A stretch of 64,000 nt of DNA, taken from NCBI GenBank assembly GCA_048499455.1, contig JASNZV010000012.1, positions 124,001 to 188,000 on the forward strand, read 5' to 3'. Below are positions 34,899 to 43,711 of the stretch, in pieces; position 1 is the stretch's first letter, and every line of letters starts with the position of its first letter. The notes beneath the pieces were generated by a model. That model was given only the letters and a program-made list of their open reading frames with translations. It did no database searches and was not told the origin of the DNA. A program made the translations under genes and the position numbers. Source of the stretch: CFX5 sp023384495 (GTDB lineage: Bacteria; Chloroflexota; Anaerolineae; Caldilineales; Caldilineaceae).

Positions 34899-37799
34899 CT
34901 ACAGTCCCATCACTTCACGCTCGAAAACCAACCGTCGCTCGATCAGGGTGTAGACCTCACGGGCAACCCGTTCCAGGTCAAGCTGGTTGAGGGCCGCCCC
35001 CGCGCTGCCGAAATTGGGTTGCGGCGGCGCTGCTGGGCCAGCGACCGGCTCATGGTTCGCCACCGGCCCAGCGGCGCCGTTCGTGGCTGCCCGCTGGATG
35101 GCGCCGCCAATCGGCCAGTCGAATGCAGCCTCTTGGGGTTGCCGCGGTGAATCGCTGTCATGGACTGGCCCGGCGGCGGGCCGCGCCAACTGTGCCAGCG
35201 GCATGTCCGGCGCTGGGAAGAGGGGCGTCGCTTGCATCTGCAAACGCGCGCCCGCTCCACCTATAGATGGCCATACGAGTCGATCCTGTGCGCCACCCGT
35301 CATCACACCCGGTGTTGGCAAATCATTGGCTCGGCGGCGCTCGATGTCTGCGTTTGGCTCCGAACCAGGCATAGCCGCCAGTTGCGCGCCGCGCGCGTTT
35401 GTCGCGTGGCGCATCATCAGCAACGGTTGCGCGGCCAACGCTCCCACCGCGCCAGCAGCAGCTTGCGTCCTGGCCACCTCTGGTGACCCAATCTCCGGTC
35501 GCTGCCCGTGGAACTGGGCGCCCGGCAACGCCCCGCCCAACGGGCCGATGCCGGCGCGCGAGCCAGGCTGCAAACGCTGCACAGTCCACAAACCCAGGTT
35601 GTCAGCGCCAACATGGTCATCCCTGGCGGCGCCGCGACGTAACATGGCTGCAGCATGATCGCGCGCCGCTCTACCGGGCAACGCCCGTGAGAGGAGCGCC
35701 GCTCCCTTGCCCGACGCAACAACAGATAGGCGTTGCGTGGGCGAGTCAGGCCGTACGCCGCTATGAGCATGGCGCATCGGTTGGGTCAGAACCGCACGCG
35801 GGTGTACCGATCTCTCGTCAGCCGCAGACTGAGTGGAAAGCCGCTCGCTTGTAAACGAACCGGCGCCACGCTGGGTCGGCCTTGGGTGGCTTTCCATCGC
35901 TGCCGAGATGGATGGCGCATGGGGCAGGCCGATGGCTGGCTGCATGGCACTCGCGCCTGCGGAACCCTGCACGCTTTGCGCCTGTGCAGCGCCGGCGCGG
36001 GTCGCCGTGGCATGGACAACAGGCGCGGCGCCTGAATATACGGGCCGCGTGGTCGCCAATGCCAACACCGTCTGCAACCCGGGCGCGCTGCCCGTTCCGC
36101 TCAGTTGGCGCATTACGGACGCCTCATCACGGGCGGCGGGCATCGGCCTAAATAGGGTGTCGCCGCGCCGAGACAAACGGCGCAAGGCCGGTTGACGCAC
36201 AAAGGAGCCAATACGATCCGCACCGGCTCTCTTAGGCATCATTCCAAGCGATACACTCGCCACCGGTCTGCCGCTCTGACGCTCGACCATTGTCGAATGG
36301 AGACTGATCGGGCGGCCAACGGTTGGCTCGCCCTCCACCGGCAGCGAGCGTGCGGAGGCCATGGATAGACCCGGTACGACCGGCGTCTTGCTAAGCGCTT
36401 TGGGTGGGCGGCCTGTGCGTTCCACAGCCGGTTGGGCCGGTTTTGCCTGCGGCGCGGGGTCGGTCGCCATCGGCAGCGTTGGCCCTGCGCTCGCCGGTTT
36501 TGCATAAACCCTGGCCGGCGATTGGTTGTCCACTCGCAATGCAAGGGCGGTTCGAGCGCCGATTTGGGCCAGCGGTTGCCGCCGCGCCTCGGCAAAATCG
36601 CCTGCCCCGGCGCTGACCTCGCGCGCAAGTTGCGTAAGCCGGCCCCCTTGTCGCCGGGTGACCGCCGTGGGCGATTGCCCGGCAGAGGCAATGGGCAAGC
36701 GATTTGCCACGGTAAGCGGAGCGGTTCCGGCCGCCGGCGCGACCGGCCCGCTGTGGCCCAGCGCCCTCCTGGCGGCGATGGGCGATGACGCATCACCTGC
36801 GGCCTGGGGTGCGCGCCCCACCGGTCCGCTAGCCGACCGAGCCTCCGTACGGTTCAAGAAGGCCAGAGCGGGGGTCGCCACCGGCGCGGTCACGGCCCCG
36901 ACGCCGCGCAGTAACTGGATGGCGGGTCGCTGATAGTGGCGGGCAATAGCCTGCTCCAAACGCCCAGCGACGCGAAACGGGCGCGTCATCACGCTGCGAA
37001 GCGCGGGTTGCAGATGCAGGGACCGCACGCTCGGATCCGGGGCGCGGGTGGCGAATTCTGGACCGTTCTGAGGGGCCAACGGGTGCGGCCCAGGCTGTGG
37101 GCGAGCAGGTTGAAGCGGCGTTACACTGTGCGCTCGCGACAGCTGCAAGGCCGCACGACGGTCGGTCGCTTGGTTTCCACTCGCGGCTATGGGGGATGTG
37201 GCGTGCGGCTGGCTCGCGGCGCCAGCCTCCGATTGCGCCTGAAGATCGGCGGGGGCGTGACCTGCCGGTGTTGGCGGCCCTTGGCGCGATGCCGCCCTGT
37301 GCGGGGCAACAGGCAGAACAGCCGGTTGAGCACTGTGGCGCGCCGGCATTTCAGGCCCTGGCTGCCCTATGGGCAAGGCGGCGGACGGGGCGACTGGGCG
37401 GCTGGCTGCCGCCCAGCCCCGGCGTGGGGCGCTGGAATGGGGCCCCAAGGGTAGGGCCGGCTGCCGCTGCAAAGGGTCATTGTTCGCCGATGGGCGGCTG
37501 ATGCCCAAACGGTAGCGCTGAACATAGGGCATATCGGGCCGGAACCGCCCGCCGCCTTCGGCGCTGGATAGCCAACGGCGCTGGATGGTTGCCGCGAGTG
37601 GATGGCGCGCACGCGCCAACCGAATGCGGTGGGCGGCCCGGTTCACCAGCCACGCGCCGATCACGCCGGGCGCGCCGCCGGCGCGCGCCCGAACGCGCTG
37701 CACAAGCGCCGGGCTCACCGCCTGATTCTGTTGAGCCGTCCCGGCGGCGATTCGCTCGCCGGTGCGGGGCAGGCCATCACGACCGACAACCTCCGCCAT
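34899..37799 (-). CDS. Very long Pro/Ala/Arg/Gln-rich eCIS protein with conserved C-terminal helix
   Basis: About 966 residues from the ATG at 37799 (GAGGAATCGTAGAC ribosome site); an ATG at 37868 is possible but lacks one. Nearly the whole protein is low-complexity, Pro, Ala, Arg, Gln and Ser rich, and looks disordered. The start has QR-type motifs like those of cargo leaders (ALVQRVRAR, TIQRRW, YVQRYR). The last ~40 residues are a clear charged helix (LDLERVAREVYTLIERRL, then VFERE). It lies between tube and LysM cap. It could be a highly diverged ruler or scaffold inside the tube, but no tape-measure family is visible. Confidence 0.65.
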   Translation of the reverse strand: MAEVVGRDGLPRTGERIAAGTAQQNQAVSPALVQRVRARAGGAPGVIGAWLVNRAAHRIRLARARHPLAATIQRRWLSSAEGGGRFRPDMPYVQRYRLGISRPSANNDPLQRQPALPLGPHSSAPRRGWAAASRPVAPSAALPIGQPGPEMPARHSAQPAVLPVAPHRAASRQGPPTPAGHAPADLQAQSEAGAASQPHATSPIAASGNQATDRRAALQLSRAHSVTPLQPARPQPGPHPLAPQNGPEFATRAPDPSVRSLHLQPALRSVMTRPFRVAGRLEQAIARHYQRPAIQLLRGVGAVTAPVATPALAFLNRTEARSASGPVGRAPQAAGDASSPIAARRALGHSGPVAPAAGTAPLTVANRLPIASAGQSPTAVTRRQGGRLTQLAREVSAGAGDFAEARRQPLAQIGARTALALRVDNQSPARVYAKPASAGPTLPMATDPAPQAKPAQPAVERTGRPPKALSKTPVVPGLSMASARSLPVEGEPTVGRPISLHSTMVERQSGRPVASVSLGMMPKRAGADRIGSFVRQPALRRLSRRGDTLFRPMPAARDEASVMRQLSGTGSAPGLQTVLALATTRPVYSGAAPVVHATATRAGAAQAQSVQGSAGASAMQPAIGLPHAPSISAAMESHPRPTQRGAGSFTSERLSTQSAADERSVHPRAVLTQPMRHAHSGVRPDSPTQRLSVVASGKGAALLSRALPGRAARDHAAAMLRRGAARDDHVGADNLGLWTVQRLQPGSRAGIGPLGGALPGAQFHGQRPEIGSPEVARTQAAAGAVGALAAQPLLMMRHATNARGAQLAAMPGSEPNADIERRRANDLPTPGVMTGGAQDRLVWPSIGGAGARLQMQATPLFPAPDMPLAQLARPAAGPVHDSDSPRQPQEAAFDWPIGGAIQRAATNGAAGPVANHEPVAGPAAPPQPNFGSAGAALNQLDLERVAREVYTLIERRLVFEREVMGL

Positions 37800-37873
37800 G
37801 TCTACGATTCCTCTTTTGGGCGCCCGTGGGGCGCGCACACTCGCCAATCCCACAACCTTTATGCGCATAGGTT

Positions 37874-38320
37874 CTAAGCCGATTGCGTGGTGATGCCGCG
37901 ATGGGCCAGTTCGAGCGTTTCGATGGCCACCTCGGCTGAACCGGCTCGCAGATCGGGGCCGCTCCAGCGCACAGGGTAGGCGTCGCGGCAGTTCCAGCGC
38001 CACTGATCCTTGCCGGCGCTGTTCATCAGGATGATCGAGGCGCTCTGCCGGCGAATCGCGCCCTTGACAATTGCCTGTTGCCACTCCCAGAGCTGAACGG
38101 CATCGAGCAGACCATGTTTCAAAATGATATTGGATGGATAGCGCGCCGGGCCGGCCAGCTTGTGGATGTATTCGTTCACCCCGCCCTCGCGGTAATCCTC
38201 GGTCTCGATCTCGACCTGGAGGCCGGAAACCTCTGAAAAGCCGCCCGACCAAATGCCGTCGAGCTCGACGCGAAACTTGAATGAGAGGTAGGGGTCCCCC
38301 TTGCGGTTACTCTCCGGCAT
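37874..38320 (-). CDS. Contractile tail tube protein (gp19 family), copy 2
   Basis: About 148 residues from the ATG at 38320 (AGAGGATAG ribosome site). Family marks: DPYLSFKFRVELDGI, GFSEVSGLQVEIETEDYREGG, KHGLLDAVQLWEW and ETLELAHRG at the end. It forms the inner tube through which cargo passes. A second tube gene lies at 38880. Two different tube proteins are normal in Afp/PVC loci, where one builds the shaft and the other the baseplate-near ring. Confidence 0.95.
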   Translation of the reverse strand: MPESNRKGDPYLSFKFRVELDGIWSGGFSEVSGLQVEIETEDYREGGVNEYIHKLAGPARYPSNIILKHGLLDAVQLWEWQQAIVKGAIRRQSASIILMNSAGKDQWRWNCRDAYPVRWSGPDLRAGSAEVAIETLELAHRGITTQSA

Positions 38321-38351
38321 GATAACTATCCTCTGATTGGCGTCGCTTCTG

Positions 38352-38570
38352 CTACGGCGCTCCATCCTCGTTGAGCCGCCGGTTGATGCGGGCGATCTCG
38401 GCGACCCACTGATGGCGCTCTCGATGCTCTAGCGCCATGATCTGGCTATAGGGCCAATGGAAATGATAGGCGATGTAGGCTACCTCCTCGAACAGCCTGT
38501 CCGAGGGGTAGCCAGTTATTCCCCCGCCATCTCCAGTTCCACCTCGAACGATTCTTCGCAGTGAGGGCAA
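38352..38570 (-). CDS. DUF6760-like small eCIS protein (Afp6-like), start unclear
   Basis: The conserved part TGYPSDRLFEEVAYIAYHFHW, in two pieces, then ALEHRERHQWV and EIARINRRLNED, is a small Afp6-like/DUF6760-type protein found between tube genes. The only ordinary start codon in the frame is a TTG at 38570, deep in the upstream gene and before the conserved part. That part begins right at the upstream stop codon (GGGGGAATAACTGGC). It may be made by a -1 shift from the upstream gene or from an unusual start. See findings. Confidence 0.75.
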   Translation of the reverse strand: MPSLRRIVRGGTGDGGGITGYPSDRLFEEVAYIAYHFHWPYSQIMALEHRERHQWVAEIARINRRLNEDGAP

Positions 38571-38878
38571 GTCACCGCCAGCCGGTTGTGGCCATTGTGA
38601 TTGATGCGTTGATACATCTCTTGCAAATAGGCCAGATCCCCGGCGAAAAGCCCCTCGATGACTTTAGGGTTGATATGTTCCACCTCACCGAGCTTGGTGA
38701 CGACCCGCGACAACAGGATCACCACCAGATAGCCGCTGTTGTTGAGCACGCGACGGTCTTTGAGGGGTGTGATCTCGTCCATCGCGGTCGCCATGCGCAT
38801 GATGCCCTCACGGTGGAGATTGCCCTCTTCGTCCACATAGCCATGGGGGAGGGTGAAGGAAAACTCTGTCTGCAACAT
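38516..38878 (-). CDS. Tail assembly chaperone-like protein
   Basis: 120 residues, TAA at 38516. It begins MLQTEFSFTLPHGYVDEEGN and contains MRMATAMDEITPLKD and a CPHCEESF zinc-ribbon-like pair at the end. This kind of protein (phage tail assembly type) sits between tube genes in many eCIS loci. Its start has AAGAAGG upstream, inside the end of the first tube gene. The position and the overlapping frame downstream recall phage tail chaperone pairs such as lambda G/GT, but sequence homology to those is not claimed. Confidence 0.8.
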   Translation of the reverse strand: MLQTEFSFTLPHGYVDEEGNLHREGIMRMATAMDEITPLKDRRVLNNSGYLVVILLSRVVTKLGEVEHINPKVIEGLFAGDLAYLQEMYQRINHNGHNRLAVTCPHCEESFEVELEMAGE

Positions 38879-38879
38879 G

Positions 38880-39317
38880 CTACGCCTTCTTTAGCACTTC
38901 GTGAGCGATTTCCAGGGTCTCAACGGCAACTTCGTTGGCCGTTGCATTGAATGTCGGTCCAGTCCACTTTGCCGGCCACGCCGCCTCGAAGTTCCAGCGC
39001 GTCTTATCATTGCCCTCATCGTCCACGAGGATGATCGAGCCGTTCTTGCGTTGGATCGTGCCCTTGAGGGCCTGCTCGCGCCAGTCCCACAGCTCTTCAT
39101 CTTTGGTGATGCCCCACTTGAGGGTGATGTTGGAGTACTTGGTCAAGCCCGGTAACTTCCGTGGGTAGAGCGGGTCTGGCCCTTCGCGATATTCAATCGG
39201 GTCTTGCGAAAAATCCAACCCGGAACACTCCTGGAAGCCCGCTCGCTCCACCCCATCTAGCTCAACCCGAAAACGATAGCCTCGGTAGGGATCGGGATTG
39301 CCATCTCTGTCTGCCAT
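38880..39317 (-). CDS. Contractile tail tube protein (gp19 family), copy 1
   Basis: 145 residues. Family marks: DPYRGYRFRVELDGVE, GFQECSGLDFSQDPIEYREG, LKWGITKDEELWDWREQ and ETLEIAHEVL at the end. It is the first tube gene after the two sheath genes and is separated from them by a palindromic element, so its expression may be set apart from the sheaths. Likely the main shaft tube protein; the second copy at 37874 is its partner. Confidence 0.95.
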   Translation of the reverse strand: MADRDGNPDPYRGYRFRVELDGVERAGFQECSGLDFSQDPIEYREGPDPLYPRKLPGLTKYSNITLKWGITKDEELWDWREQALKGTIQRKNGSIILVDDEGNDKTRWNFEAAWPAKWTGPTFNATANEVAVETLEIAHEVLKKA

Positions 39318-39371
39318 GTTCGCGCTCCTTCTTCGTCTGTTTCCAAATGGACATCAATATGGATATCAATC

Positions 39372-39434
39372 TATACTCGTGGCTGTTTGAAAATGACAGT
39401 TTCTGCGGCGGCAAAACTGTTATTTTCAACCAGC
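39372..39434. repeat. TATACT-bounded palindromic element, copy B
   Basis: TATACT at 39372-39377 is followed by arms TTGAAAATGACAGTTT (39387-39402) and AAACTGTTATTTTCAA (39414-39429), pairing at 15 of 16 positions; the right end (CAGCTTA) is degenerate. It lies between the sheath and tube genes, just after the sheath stop at 39442, and could work as an attenuator. Beside it, 39348-39371 holds a tandem 12-bp imperfect repeat (ATGGACATCAAT/ATGGATATCAAT). Confidence 0.55.
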
Positions 39435-39441
39435 GCTCAGC

Positions 39442-40917
39442 TTAGAGTGGCCCAACGATTCGTACACCGGTGGGGCCGTGGATCAGCTGGACAATGATAA
39501 ACTCAGCAGGCGCCGTAGTCGCCAGGCCAATCTCAGTGACGATACGCCCAGTCTCCCGTTGATCCGGTGGGTTGGTCTCAGCGTCACACTTGACATAGAA
39601 AGGCTGTGGTCCACCGCCGGCCAATGCGCCTTGTTCCAGCAGGCTGGTAAAATAGTCGGTCAGATTGCGCACGATCCTCGCCCACAGCGCCGGTGTGTGT
39701 GGCTCAAAGACGACATCGATCATGTTGCGTTCGAGCCAACGGGCCGCGGTGGTAAAGATGCGTCGCTCGTTGACATACATCCACGCTTGCTGGGGGCTCA
39801 GCGTGCGCGCGCCCCAGACGCGGATGCCCCGGCGGGGAAAGACGCGCAGACAGTTGACGTGTATGTTGTTCAGCGGCCCCTGCTGCTCATCGGTGAGCCG
39901 CACTGCCAGGTCGAGCACGCCATCCATCTCTTCGTTGGCCGGCGCCTTGTGGACACCCACGCGCTGATCAGTACGGGCGATGACGCCGGCCACATGACCG
40001 CAAGGAGGAACCAGGCCGCCGGTCGCTACAGGCCCGTTGGCAACCCGCACCCACGGGTAGTAGAGCGCTGCGCTGGCGCCGTTCAACTGGTGACGTTGGG
40101 CTTTCACGTCTGTCGCGTCTGCTTGCGGCAGCGAATCGAGAATGGCGAAACGGTTGCCCAACAACTCGCAGTGGCGAATGATGGCGCGCTGCATCGCAAC
40201 GATCTCGTCAACGATCTCGTCGCTGCCGGTGCGGCTTTCATGCGCCTCTCCAGATGGGATGGGCCACATGAGGTCCGGCGCGCAGATGAGGTCGTAGTCA
40301 TCATAGTCCGCCAATGTCTCCAAGGCAGCATCGACGGCGTCGACCATTGCGCCCTCCTCATAGGCAACCACCTGGACATAGCAGAGCGAGCCGCCGTTGG
40401 CGAAAAAGCCCTGCACGGCCCAGGTCAGAAACCCAAGGCTACTCAAGTTACCATAGGTCGCTTCGAACTGCGGCCAGAGGGTGAAACGCTGTGGCGTCCG
40501 ATTGAGCGGCGCCGTCTCATCCGTTGGCGCGGCTTGTGCGCTGTTGAGCTGCCCAGCAGCCCCGCCCGATGCGAGAACTTGCTCTCTCACGCGCTCGTCG
40601 GCGCGCATGGTATCCACACTCTGCATATAGGACGTGGTGTCACCCGAACCAGGATCCCCCAACTGCGTCTCAGCGGACGGTGGTGGGCGCCTGGGTAAGC
40701 GCAGGTATCCCCGTTTTCTGACAAGATGGGCTGCAGGCGCACGGGCAATCGGCTGCGTGATGAACGTTTCATTCGGGTCGGCTTGCCCCTGGTTGAGCTC
40801 TTCCAACAACTGCCGACGCACCAACCCCAAAAAGACAGGCACGCCTGTCTGCAATACATGCTTGGGTTGGATGACCACATGCTTGATGTGGACGCCGGGC
40901 GTCATCTGAGCGGACAT
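39442..40917 (-). CDS. Contractile tail sheath protein 2
   Basis: About 491 residues from the ATG at 40917 (AGAGGAGATC ribosome site). Sheath marks: MTPGVHIKHVVIQP at the start, ending in the conserved C-terminal fold with FYVKCDAETNPPDQRETGRI and VTEIGLATTAPAEFIIVQL. Between them are RVGVHKAPANEE and GIRVWGARTL, also standard. The N-terminal third contains a variable insertion, with VYLG-type loops. It forms a second sheath ring type; Afp-like particles carry two or three sheath proteins. Confidence 0.95.
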   Translation of the reverse strand: MSAQMTPGVHIKHVVIQPKHVLQTGVPVFLGLVRRQLLEELNQGQADPNETFITQPIARAPAAHLVRKRGYLRLPRRPPPSAETQLGDPGSGDTTSYMQSVDTMRADERVREQVLASGGAAGQLNSAQAAPTDETAPLNRTPQRFTLWPQFEATYGNLSSLGFLTWAVQGFFANGGSLCYVQVVAYEEGAMVDAVDAALETLADYDDYDLICAPDLMWPIPSGEAHESRTGSDEIVDEIVAMQRAIIRHCELLGNRFAILDSLPQADATDVKAQRHQLNGASAALYYPWVRVANGPVATGGLVPPCGHVAGVIARTDQRVGVHKAPANEEMDGVLDLAVRLTDEQQGPLNNIHVNCLRVFPRRGIRVWGARTLSPQQAWMYVNERRIFTTAARWLERNMIDVVFEPHTPALWARIVRNLTDYFTSLLEQGALAGGGPQPFYVKCDAETNPPDQRETGRIVTEIGLATTAPAEFIIVQLIHGPTGVRIVGPL

Positions 40918-41042
40918 CACGATCTCCTCTGGCATTGAGCCTACCCGAACCACCTGTCACTCCCCATCTTGGCAGATGGAGCGTTTCGGCTCGCCACCAT
41001 TATCAGAATAGGCCTATCTTAGACAGGCCCACCGAGCGCCGT

Positions 41043-42440
41043 TTAGGTCTGCGGCTGCCACTGGCTGATACGGAAGATGACGAACTCGGCGGGGCGGACG
41101 ACGGCGACGCCGATCTCGGTCACCACCTGGCCCACCTCGCGCAACTCGGGCGGGTTGGTCTCGGCGTCACACTTGACATAGAAGGCCTGGTCCGGTGTGC
41201 TGCCAAAGAGCGCCCCCGACCGCCACACCGTGGTCAGAAACGCGCTCACATTGCGCGTGATCTTGGCCCACAGCTTCTCGTCGTTGGGTTCGAAGACCGC
41301 CCACTGCGTCCCCTCGTCGATCGACTCGCGCAGGAAAAGGAAGGTGCGCCGCACATTCACATAGCGCCACTCGCCGTTGGCGTCCCCCCCCACCGTCCTC
41401 GCCCCCCACACCCGGATGTTGCCGTTCAGCTCGCGGATGCAGTTCACCCCCAGCGGGTTCAGCCCATCCTGCTGCGCCTTGCTGATCTGGTATTTCAGCC
41501 CCACCGCACCCAACACCACCTCGTTGGCCGGCGCCTTGTGCACCCCCCGGTTCGTGTCCACCCGCGCATAGATGCCCGCCATGTGCCCGCTCGGCGGTAC
41601 GTAGATCAGTCCGTCCCCGTCCGGGTTCTGGAGCTTGGTCGCCGGGTCGAAGACCTGAATCCACGGAAAGTAGAACGCCGCATAGTCGGAGTTGGGCGGC
41701 GGATCGATGTTGGCCAACGTGAGACTTCCGTTGATCGCTTCGTTGCTGTCGAAGATCGCCATCCGGTCTTGCGTCGCTACCTTGCAGTGCGCCACGATTC
41801 GGTCGCGGGTCGTGGCATCGTTGATCCCCGGCGCCGCCACAATCGCAATCTCGTCCACCGCGCCAAATTTCTCCAGGAGGGCATCGACTTCGGTGTCTTC
41901 GGTGACGACACCGACAAAGCAGCGTGTACCACCATTGTGGAAGAAACCAAAGACGGCGTGCGCCAGCCGATTCTGCCCCGCATCGACCGAGAAATCGCCA
42001 AAATACTTGCGAAACTCGCCGAAATTGGTGCAGAGCTTGGGCTGGGCGAGGTTCCCTCCCTCAATCTTGTGGATAGGGCTTAGAAACTCAGTATTCTTGA
42101 TTGTGATGGTTTCCTGGTCGGCGGCCCGGGCATCGGCAACCGCACTTTCGGCTGCTGCTGAGTCAGACAACTTTGTTCCATCACTCAGTGTGGCGCCGAC
42201 CAGCGATGCGGCCACCGCTGCATCGGCAACCGCTGAACGAACGCGAGGCAGCCTCACATCCACCGTATCGGGTGGATCTACAGGCGTTGCGTTGCGATGC
42301 GGGTTCGGTCGCGGCACGACATATTCCGCCGCATCTACGATGCCAATGAAGCCAGCCGTACTAGTGCCCACGCCCGCAATCGCTTGGACGGCAGATGGCA
42401 CTTCTTCAACATAGACACCTGGGGAAAGATAGCTTGGCAT
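41043..42440 (-). CDS. Contractile tail sheath protein 1
   Basis: About 465 residues from the ATG at 42440 (GGAGGGC ribosome site). It begins SYLSPGVYVEEVPSAVQAI, has FGEFRKYFGDFS, RGVHKAPANEVVLGAVG and RVWGARTVGGD, and ends FYVKCDAETNPPELREVGQV and VTEIGVAVVRPAEFVIFRI. A typical Afp2-type sheath and probably the main sheath subunit. An insertion of about 60 residues near residues 50-110 (rich in Ala, Val, Asp) is a variable surface loop. First of the two sheath genes. Confidence 0.96.
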   Translation of the reverse strand: MPSYLSPGVYVEEVPSAVQAIAGVGTSTAGFIGIVDAAEYVVPRPNPHRNATPVDPPDTVDVRLPRVRSAVADAAVAASLVGATLSDGTKLSDSAAAESAVADARAADQETITIKNTEFLSPIHKIEGGNLAQPKLCTNFGEFRKYFGDFSVDAGQNRLAHAVFGFFHNGGTRCFVGVVTEDTEVDALLEKFGAVDEIAIVAAPGINDATTRDRIVAHCKVATQDRMAIFDSNEAINGSLTLANIDPPPNSDYAAFYFPWIQVFDPATKLQNPDGDGLIYVPPSGHMAGIYARVDTNRGVHKAPANEVVLGAVGLKYQISKAQQDGLNPLGVNCIRELNGNIRVWGARTVGGDANGEWRYVNVRRTFLFLRESIDEGTQWAVFEPNDEKLWAKITRNVSAFLTTVWRSGALFGSTPDQAFYVKCDAETNPPELREVGQVVTEIGVAVVRPAEFVIFRISQWQPQT

Positions 42441-42500
42441 GTTTTTGCCCTCCACTATTTGTCAAGTTGCAATCAACGTTACATCCTGGTCGTTCGCCCA

Positions 42501-42899
42501 CTATGTGGCCGGGCCGGCATCGCGACAGACCAATATTTCGACAGTCACCAACTCGGTTAGGCCATTCTTGAATGTGACCTCAGTCAAATCGCTGCCAAGC
42601 AGGCTGATCACGGCAGCGTCGGTCAGCACGATGGGGCCACTCAGATCCGTATCGCTTGCGCTGCCCACGGCATAAGTGAGCTTCTTCCCGGCGTCTGCGG
42701 CGTCCACATATTTGCTGGCTTTGACCAACAGAAATTTCGCAGCGACTCCGGATGGTAAGATATTGACTACCTCATCTTCGCCTGGTTGCACATCCACCCG
42801 GATCTTTGCATATGCTTCAGACTGCATAACGCCACCAAGGTTGAATGTTGGGCCGTTCTGAACTTCGACGCTTGTCGACCATCTGACTCTTTCTGGCAT
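42501..42899 (-). CDS. Small eCIS-cluster protein, paralogue of the next gene upstream
   Basis: About 132 residues from the ATG at 42899 (GAGGAGAGC ribosome site). All-beta pattern with VKASKYVD, LSGPIVLTD and LTEVTFKNG. The same landmarks (VKASKYVN, LAGPLILTHG, LTRLYFAND) occur in the 234-residue product of 42944-43648, so the two genes arose by duplication. I recognise no family. Position between the Pvc16-like block and the sheath genes suggests a structural or accessory part at the sheath end. Confidence 0.65.
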   Translation of the reverse strand: MPERVRWSTSVEVQNGPTFNLGGVMQSEAYAKIRVDVQPGEDEVVNILPSGVAAKFLLVKASKYVDAADAGKKLTYAVGSASDTDLSGPIVLTDAAVISLLGSDLTEVTFKNGLTELVTVEILVCRDAGPAT

Positions 42900-42943
42900 G
42901 ATGTGCTCTCCTCGTGTGCAATTATAGTCACAAAATGAAGCCA

Positions 42944-43648
42944 TTACTGTTCGACGTTGTCTGTCTCCAAAGTTCTACGCTGACTAGCGAGCACTTGCGC
43001 CTGTTCGATCCAGGACGTGGCTCCGGCGGCTTGCCACGGCTGTAAACTGAAAACCTCCCTAATCTGTTCAACCGACGCAGCGGCCAGGGCGGCGTACGTC
43101 TCAATCCCTGCCTCATATAGACGTTGCTGATAGACAGGGCCGATACCACTAATGTTGGTCAGGTCATCGCGGGTGCGCGCCTCTGGCTGCATGGGCGCCA
43201 TCACGGCATGGGGGGTAACCGGAAGCGTGTCCATCGTAGGTTCGGGGATGAATATGGCATGTGAGCAGGCGAGCACCTCAATCTCGACATCCGATTGCGT
43301 ATCATTGGCAAAATACAAACGGGTGAGACCACTTGTCAGCGAATCTAGCATCCCGCCATGTGTCAATATCAGTGGGCCAGCCAGTGCAATCGGCACACCA
43401 TTCGCAGCCAGCTTCATGCGCAATCCCCCATGGCCATCCTCTGGATTCACATATTTGCTGGCTTTGACCGCCACCAAAGAAAATATTCCATCATCGTCAG
43501 GTAAAATATCGATGGCCTTATCCTCGCTACCAGCTGGGATGATCGTAGAAAGTTTGCAGTACGCATGGACTGCAATCGCCTCCGTGATCGTTACGAGTAT
43601 AGAGCTTCCGATCGCAACCTGCATTGTCCATTTGAGTTGTTCTGGCAT
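42944..43648 (-). CDS. eCIS-cluster protein with C-terminal helix-hairpin-helix domain
   Basis: 234 residues. Residues 1-130 are a beta-rich domain paralogous to the next gene (42501). A Pro-rich linker follows, then residues ~165-225 form a helix-hairpin-helix domain (DDLTNISGIGPVYQQRL, then AGIETYAALAAAS), as in DUF4332/Rad51-N-type proteins. Such domains bind DNA backbone or protein partners. No catalytic nuclease domain is attached. A DNA-binding domain in a structural operon is odd. It might bind nucleic acid cargo or only serve as a protein-protein fold. Confidence 0.7.
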   Translation of the reverse strand: MPEQLKWTMQVAIGSSILVTITEAIAVHAYCKLSTIIPAGSEDKAIDILPDDDGIFSLVAVKASKYVNPEDGHGGLRMKLAANGVPIALAGPLILTHGGMLDSLTSGLTRLYFANDTQSDVEIEVLACSHAIFIPEPTMDTLPVTPHAVMAPMQPEARTRDDLTNISGIGPVYQQRLYEAGIETYAALAAASVEQIREVFSLQPWQAAGATSWIEQAQVLASQRRTLETDNVEQ

Positions 43649-43711
43649 AGGCGCCGCTCACCTTTCTTTCTTCGGGAGTTTTTTGACCCTCAGAGCAAAT
43701 GTCAACAGAAC

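Noticed and set aside
34899..37868. 966-residue protein as a confirmed tape measure
   Set aside because: Tape measures are mostly long helices. This sequence is Pro-rich and disordered, so only a tentative ruler or scaffold role is suggested.
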